DNA of 9,952 nt from Acidobacteriota bacterium. Its GTDB lineage: Bacteria; Acidobacteriota; Blastocatellia; Pyrinomonadales; Pyrinomonadaceae. Both the position numbers and the translations under genes were made by a program. Below are positions 5,762 through 9,952 of this stretch, in pieces. The stretch's first letter is position 1, and every line of letters begins with the position of its first letter. The DNA lies in the NCBI GenBank assembly GCA_024640445.1, contig JAHEEZ010000122.1:1-9952 (forward strand), read 5' to 3'. Below the pieces are notes generated by a model, which saw only the letters and a list, made by a program, of their open reading frames with translations, made no database searches and had not been told where the DNA came from.

Positions 5762-8700
5762 TTTGCACGTGCATACGGACTTCAGCCTTCTGAGGGGCTG
5801 CATCAAGCTCAAACCGCTCATAAAAAGGCTGTCCGAGCTTGAAATGAGCGCATGTGCTATCACCGATTATGCCAACATGTTCGGCGCGGTTAGTTTTTAC
5901 CGGCAGATGACCCAGGCGGGCCTGAAACCGATCATCGGCTACGAGGCGAATCTCACATTCGGCGACCGTATGGAGAAGAAAGCGGTCGTCGAAGCGGGAG
6001 AACTTCCGTATTATCACCTCGTTTTGCTCGCAAAGGACAACAATGGCTACGCCAACCTTGTGAATCTGGCCTCAAAAGCCTACACGGAAGGCTTCTATAA
6101 CAAGCCCAGGATCGATCTGGAGCTGCTGGAAGCCAACAAGAAAGGACTGATATGCCTGACATCCGGGCTGAAAGGTCCTGTCGGCCACCATCTACTGAAC
6201 GCAAACGCGGACGGAGCGGTAAAGAACACACGGAAACTGCACGACATTTTTGGCGACGAACTGTATCTGGAGCTGCACGATCATGGAAAAGGGGAGGAAA
6301 AGCAGATCCGCCAGGCTCTGTTGGAGATCTCCGTCTCGGAGGGTATCCCTCTCGTCGCGACCAACGATGCGCATTATCTAAGTCCGGACGATGCGAGGGC
6401 GCACGAAGTCCTGCTCTGCATAGGGGAAGGAAAGACGGTCGCAGACTCCACGCGCCCACGGCTCGGCGCGGATACGTTCCATCTGGCCTCGAAGGAGGAA
6501 ATGTGGAGCCTTTTCGGCGAAGATCATCCGGAGGCGCTCGAGAACACAGTTAAGATCGCGGAACAATGCAGCGTCGAGTTTTCGCTCGGGGAGAAATACT
6601 TTCTTCCGACATATCCGATCCCGGCGGAGACAGGCGCGGCAACCGAGCAGGAATACCTGATGGAGGTCGTCGAGGAAGGATTTGCACGCAGGAAGGAGAC
6701 CGTTTGGGACCGGGCGGCTGCAAAAGACGAACTGAAATACCCACTGGAAACCTACCGGGAAAGGCTTGTTGAAGAATTCCGGATCATCGAAAAAATGGGT
6801 TTTCCGGGCTATTTCCTGATCGTTTGGGAGTTCGTGAGGTTCGCGAGGGAAAAGGGTATTCCGGTCGGCCCCGGACGCGGTTCTGCCGCCGGTTCGCTCA
6901 TCGCGTATTGCCTTGAGATCACCGATATCGATCCGATCCAGCACGATCTGCTTTTTGAACGCTTCCTGAATCCGGAAAGGGTTTCAATGCCCGACATCGA
7001 CATAGACTTTTGCGTGCGCGGCCGTGGGGAAGTTATCGAGCACGTGGCATCGTTTTACGGAAGGGATTCCGTATGCCAGATAATTACATTCGGTACGATG
7101 GCGTCCAGGGCTTCGATCAAGGATGTAGGGAGGGCGCTCAACATGGCCCTCGCCGACGTAGAGAAGATCGCAAAGCTCATACCTCCACCTGTTCGAGGTA
7201 GGAACGTCAGCATAAGCCAGGCTCTCTCGCAGGTGCCCGAGCTAAAGAAATCCGTCGATGAAGACCGCAACGTCGCTGAGCTGGTCGATCTGGCATTGAG
7301 GCTGGAGGGCTGCGCGAGGCATACCTCGGTTCACGCCGCAGGCGTCGTCATCTCCCCAAGGCCGCTGCACGAACTTGTTCCTATCGCCATCTCCAGCCGC
7401 AACGACGAGATCACCAGCCAATATCCGATGCTTGACCTGGAAGAAGCCGGAATGCTTAAGATGGATTTTCTCGCGCTGACCACCTTAACCGTGATAAACG
7501 ATTGCTTAATTGCGATTAAGCAGAAGTCCGGAGAGACTGTGGACTGGAGCGCCGTTCAGCTCGATGATCAGGAGACGCTTAAGCTGTTCGGCGACGGCCG
7601 TACGGATGCTGTTTTTCAGTTCGAGTCCGGAGGCATGCAGGAGATCTGCCGCAAGCTGAAACCCAAGGATCTTGAAGACCTCGCGGCGCTCAATGCCCTG
7701 TACCGACCTGGACCCCTGGACGGCGGCATGGTTGACGACTTCATCGCACGCAGAAGAGGTGAGAAGGAGGTTTCATACATCGTTCCGGAAATGGAAGATA
7801 TTCTCAAGAACACCTTTGGAATACTCGTTTATCAGGAGCAAATAATGCAGCTCGCGCAGAAACTTGCGGGATATTCGCTGGGTGAAGCGGATATGATGCG
7901 CAGGGCGATGGGCAAGAAGAAACGAGAGGAAATGGCCAAGCACGAGCGCCGATTCATTGACGGCGCTGTGGAACGGGGGATCGCCCGTGCGAAGGCAGAA
8001 GAGATCTTCAGTCTCATGGCGCAGTTTGCCGATTACGGCTTCAATCGCAGTCACTCGGTTGCGTATGCTTACGTCGCATTTCAGACTGCTTATCTTAAGG
8101 CGCATTATCCTGCTTACTTTTATGCATCTGTTTTATCCAGTGAGGCGAACGATTCAGCGAAGATCTACAAGTATGCCAACGAACTTCGGAACTCCGGTCT
8201 GAGGTTGCTGCCTCCGGATGTCAACGAGAGCGATTCCGGTTTCACTCCGCTTGAGGGCGCGGTCCGTTTTGGACTCAGTGCGATAAAAGGTATCGGCACA
8301 GCAAGTGTTGAAAGCATTATCGAAGCGCGAGGTGAAGGAGGGCCGTTCACTTCCCTTTTCGATTTCGTTTCCAGGGTCGAGCATGGATCGTTGAACAAGA
8401 GGGCGCTGGAAAGCCTGATATGCGCCGGCGCATTCGATTCTATGGATCCTGCGAGAGAACCGCAGGCCTGGCGCGCGCGTTTGTACGAATCCATCGAAGA
8501 CGCGCTGTCTCAGGGCCAGAAGATATGGAACGACCGCCGGATGGGCCAGGGCGGGCTTTTTGCCTCCGGCGGCGCCGGAGCAGCCGCAGCACCGGTCGAG
8601 ATGCCTCATGCAAGGCGCTGGACTACCTCGGAATTGTCTTCCAGGGAGAAAGCAGCAGTCGGGTTCTATCTGTCAAGCCATCCGCTTGAAACGCACCGTA

Positions 8701-9257
8701 AGACGATTGAAGATCTATCGGTTAACGACATCGCGGCTCATAGTGATGTCATGCAGGGAGATAATGTTAGACTCGCAGGGTTGATAACAAAGGCACAGGC
8801 GAGGCAGAGCAGAAAAGGCAACCGCTTCTGCATCTTCAGGCTTGAGGACCAGACCGGCGGGGTAAAATGCCTTGTATGGGCAGAGGCATTCGCAAAATTC
8901 AGCGATATTCTGAAGGACGATGAATTGATCGTTGCGGAAGGCCGGGTGGAATCCAACGACGGCAGCGACATCACGGTTATCGTTAGCGAAGTAAGAAGCC
9001 TTTCGGAGGTAATGTATAAAACAGCCCGAAAGCTTATAATCGGGTTTCCCGAATCGGGAACCGGCGAAGTACTCCTTGAAAGTGTGTTTGGACTTTTGGG
9101 GAATGCGAACGGACCATGTGATGTCTTTCTCGACCTTCCAGCCGACCAGGGTATTACCGTGCGGATGCATGCTAAGCCGTTCCGGATCGTCGGTTCGGCG
9201 GTTGTTGAAAAGAGACTACAGGAAATAGGCTGCACAGTGATTTGGGATTTTGCTTAG
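5736..9257 (+). CDS. dnaE: DNA polymerase III alpha subunit (DnaE1 type)
   Basis: DnaE is the replicative polymerase subunit that extends primers in the replisome. The ATG at 5736 gives 1173 residues and begins with the family-typical MSKTRDFVHLHVHTDFS. An in-frame TTG at 5661 would add 25 unconserved residues and lies inside miaB, so it is rejected. Order: PHP domain (about 5-280); polymerase core with catalytic aspartates D420 and D422 in PDIDIDF and D577 in KMDFLAL; a helix-hairpin-helix region (about 830-870); the clamp-binding motif QGGLF (938-942); an OB fold (about 1008-1085, VRLAGLITK); and a C-terminal domain to 1173. The clamp motif plus the complete C-terminus favour DnaE1 over the shorter error-prone ImuC/DnaE2 type. 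In the PHP domain, R20 and Y45 stand where metal ligands Asp and His are expected, so intrinsic proofreading is probably lost. The ribosome binding site is weak. accA follows after six bases. Confidence 0.97.
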   Translation: MSKTRDFVHLHVHTDFSLLRGCIKLKPLIKRLSELEMSACAITDYANMFGAVSFYRQMTQAGLKPIIGYEANLTFGDRMEKKAVVEAGELPYYHLVLLAKDNNGYANLVNLASKAYTEGFYNKPRIDLELLEANKKGLICLTSGLKGPVGHHLLNANADGAVKNTRKLHDIFGDELYLELHDHGKGEEKQIRQALLEISVSEGIPLVATNDAHYLSPDDARAHEVLLCIGEGKTVADSTRPRLGADTFHLASKEEMWSLFGEDHPEALENTVKIAEQCSVEFSLGEKYFLPTYPIPAETGAATEQEYLMEVVEEGFARRKETVWDRAAAKDELKYPLETYRERLVEEFRIIEKMGFPGYFLIVWEFVRFAREKGIPVGPGRGSAAGSLIAYCLEITDIDPIQHDLLFERFLNPERVSMPDIDIDFCVRGRGEVIEHVASFYGRDSVCQIITFGTMASRASIKDVGRALNMALADVEKIAKLIPPPVRGRNVSISQALSQVPELKKSVDEDRNVAELVDLALRLEGCARHTSVHAAGVVISPRPLHELVPIAISSRNDEITSQYPMLDLEEAGMLKMDFLALTTLTVINDCLIAIKQKSGETVDWSAVQLDDQETLKLFGDGRTDAVFQFESGGMQEICRKLKPKDLEDLAALNALYRPGPLDGGMVDDFIARRRGEKEVSYIVPEMEDILKNTFGILVYQEQIMQLAQKLAGYSLGEADMMRRAMGKKKREEMAKHERRFIDGAVERGIARAKAEEIFSLMAQFADYGFNRSHSVAYAYVAFQTAYLKAHYPAYFYASVLSSEANDSAKIYKYANELRNSGLRLLPPDVNESDSGFTPLEGAVRFGLSAIKGIGTASVESIIEARGEGGPFTSLFDFVSRVEHGSLNKRALESLICAGAFDSMDPAREPQAWRARLYESIEDALSQGQKIWNDRRMGQGGLFASGGAGAAAAPVEMPHARRWTTSELSSREKAAVGFYLSSHPLETHRKTIEDLSVNDIAAHSDVMQGDNVRLAGLITKAQARQSRKGNRFCIFRLEDQTGGVKCLVWAEAFAKFSDILKDDELIVAEGRVESNDGSDITVIVSEVRSLSEVMYKTARKLIIGFPESGTGEVLLESVFGLLGNANGPCDVFLDLPADQGITVRMHAKPFRIVGSAVVEKRLQEIGCTVIWDFA

Positions 9258-9263
9258 GACGTT
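9255..9263 (+). promoter_or_regulatory. accA ribosome binding site overlapping the dnaE stop
   Basis: The dnaE TAG stop (9255-9257) forms part of TAGGA, a short ribosome binding site four bases before the accA ATG at 9264. Termination of dnaE and initiation of accA are therefore probably coupled. It also marks the only sensible accA start, since the same reading frame is closed by that TAG. Confidence 0.5.
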
Positions 9264-9952
9264 ATGGACAAGAACACAGAAAGCGCATTTGAGCGTGTAC
9301 AGCGCGCAAGACATCCGGAAAGGCCATATTCCCTGGACATCTTCACACATCTGTTCACGGATTTCGTTGAATTACACGGAGACAGGCGTTACGCGGACGA
9401 TCCGGCCGTTGTTTCCGGATTCGCAAAGCTTGATGGTATTGATGTCGCCGTGATCGGTCACCAGAAGGGCCGGGACACGAATCAGAGGCGTCACCGAAAC
9501 TTCGGAATGCCGAAACCGGAGGGGTATAGGAAGGCGCTTCGGATCATGAAGCTTGCCGAGAAATTCTCGAGACCGATCATAACTTTTATCGATACCCCGG
9601 GCGCGTATCCGGGGATCGATGCCGAAGAAAGGGGACAGGCGGAGGCGATCGCATTCAATCTTCGGGAAATGGCCCATTTGAAAGTTCCTGTGATAATCGT
9701 GATCCTTGGGGAAGGCGGATCCGGCGGCGCGCTGGCGATCGGCATCGGAGACCGGGTACTTATGTGCGAGAATGCGGTCTACTCGGTGATCTCGCCGGAA
9801 GGCTGCGCCTCGATCCTGTGGAAGGACGCGAGCCAGTCCGAGAGGGCCGCAAACAGTCTTAAGCTCACCGCGAAAGACCTTATGGGCCTCGGTATCGTCG
9901 ACATCGTGATCCCGGAGCCGGAAGACTGGAAGTTTTCTGAAGATGACGAAGG
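9264..9952 (+). CDS. accA: Acetyl-CoA carboxylase carboxyltransferase subunit alpha, partial
   Basis: AccA, with AccD, transfers the carboxyl group from carboxybiotin to acetyl-CoA, the first committed step of fatty acid synthesis in the cytoplasm. The window holds the first 229 residues, and the 3' end is cut off by the edge. Recognisable family segments are ARHPERPYSLD (16-26), IGHQKGRDT, RNFGMPKPEGYRKALR, FIDTPGAYPG, EERGQAEAIA, GEGGSGGALAIG and SVISPEGCASILWK, all very close to E. coli AccA. The protein starts about 55 residues later than E. coli AccA (319 residues) and lacks the N-terminal helical region. Translation cannot start further upstream because the dnaE stop lies in the same frame two codons before the ATG. 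Linkage of dnaE and accA is also found in E. coli. Co-transcription with dnaE is likely, given the six-base gap. Confidence 0.95.
   Translation, partial: MDKNTESAFERVQRARHPERPYSLDIFTHLFTDFVELHGDRRYADDPAVVSGFAKLDGIDVAVIGHQKGRDTNQRRHRNFGMPKPEGYRKALRIMKLAEKFSRPIITFIDTPGAYPGIDAEERGQAEAIAFNLREMAHLKVPVIIVILGEGGSGGALAIGIGDRVLMCENAVYSVISPEGCASILWKDASQSERAANSLKLTAKDLMGLGIVDIVIPEPEDWKFSEDDE

Noticed and set aside
5766..5771. CACGTG cores in dnaE (5766), miaB (5390) and parA (3431) as parS sites
   Set aside because: Flanking bases do not match the parS consensus, and the hexamers fall in conserved coding sequence.
5953..6459. Long open frames antisense to dnaE, such as this one of 168 codons
   Set aside because: The products are Arg/Ser/Pro-rich, typical of the strand opposite a G+C-rich coding gene, while dnaE itself is fully conserved across the region.

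Overview
The window holds ordinary bacterial chromosome: two small secreted proteins on the left, then a compact set of housekeeping genes. Base composition is moderate to slightly G+C rich. The miaB / bifunctional-nuclease / parA / parB cluster, the lineage-type DnaE and the small secreted double-Cys proteins look most like Acidobacteriota, perhaps the Blastocatellia. This placement rests on protein flavour and gene order recalled from memory, not on a search, so treat it as tentative.

Left part (1-2196). A minus-strand gene (156-917) encodes an exported protein made of three tandem 67-residue modules. It has a strong ribosome binding site and a clear intrinsic terminator (90-137). A 14-bp perfect palindrome lies just upstream of its start. 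A second minus-strand gene (1173-1607) encodes another small exported protein with four cysteines. Between it and parB lies a 589-base stretch with no convincing gene, part of which has a marked excess of G over C on the plus strand.

Middle (2197-5696). Four minus-strand genes, read in the order miaB, DUF151 nuclease, parA, parB, have gaps of 18 and 22 bases and then an 8-base overlap, so they are probably one operon. They combine tRNA modification (MiaB), a nucleic-acid-cleaving family protein and the chromosome-partition pair ParA/ParB. No consensus parS site was seen in the window. A good sigma70-like promoter for miaB overlaps the dnaE start codon.

Right part (5736-9952). dnaE (replicative DNA polymerase III alpha subunit) is divergent from miaB and is followed after six bases by accA (acetyl-CoA carboxylase carboxyltransferase alpha), which runs off the window. 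The dnaE-accA pair is a known conserved neighbourhood, also found in E. coli. Two details stand out. The DnaE PHP domain has lost two of its nine expected metal ligands, and AccA lacks the usual N-terminal helical region because the in-frame dnaE stop codon lies immediately upstream.

I did not find a clear new system, CRISPR array, transposon or RNA gene. The points most worth a second look are the three-module secreted protein with its palindrome, the degenerate DnaE PHP site, the short AccA, the overlapping miaB/dnaE control region, and the G-skewed non-coding block.
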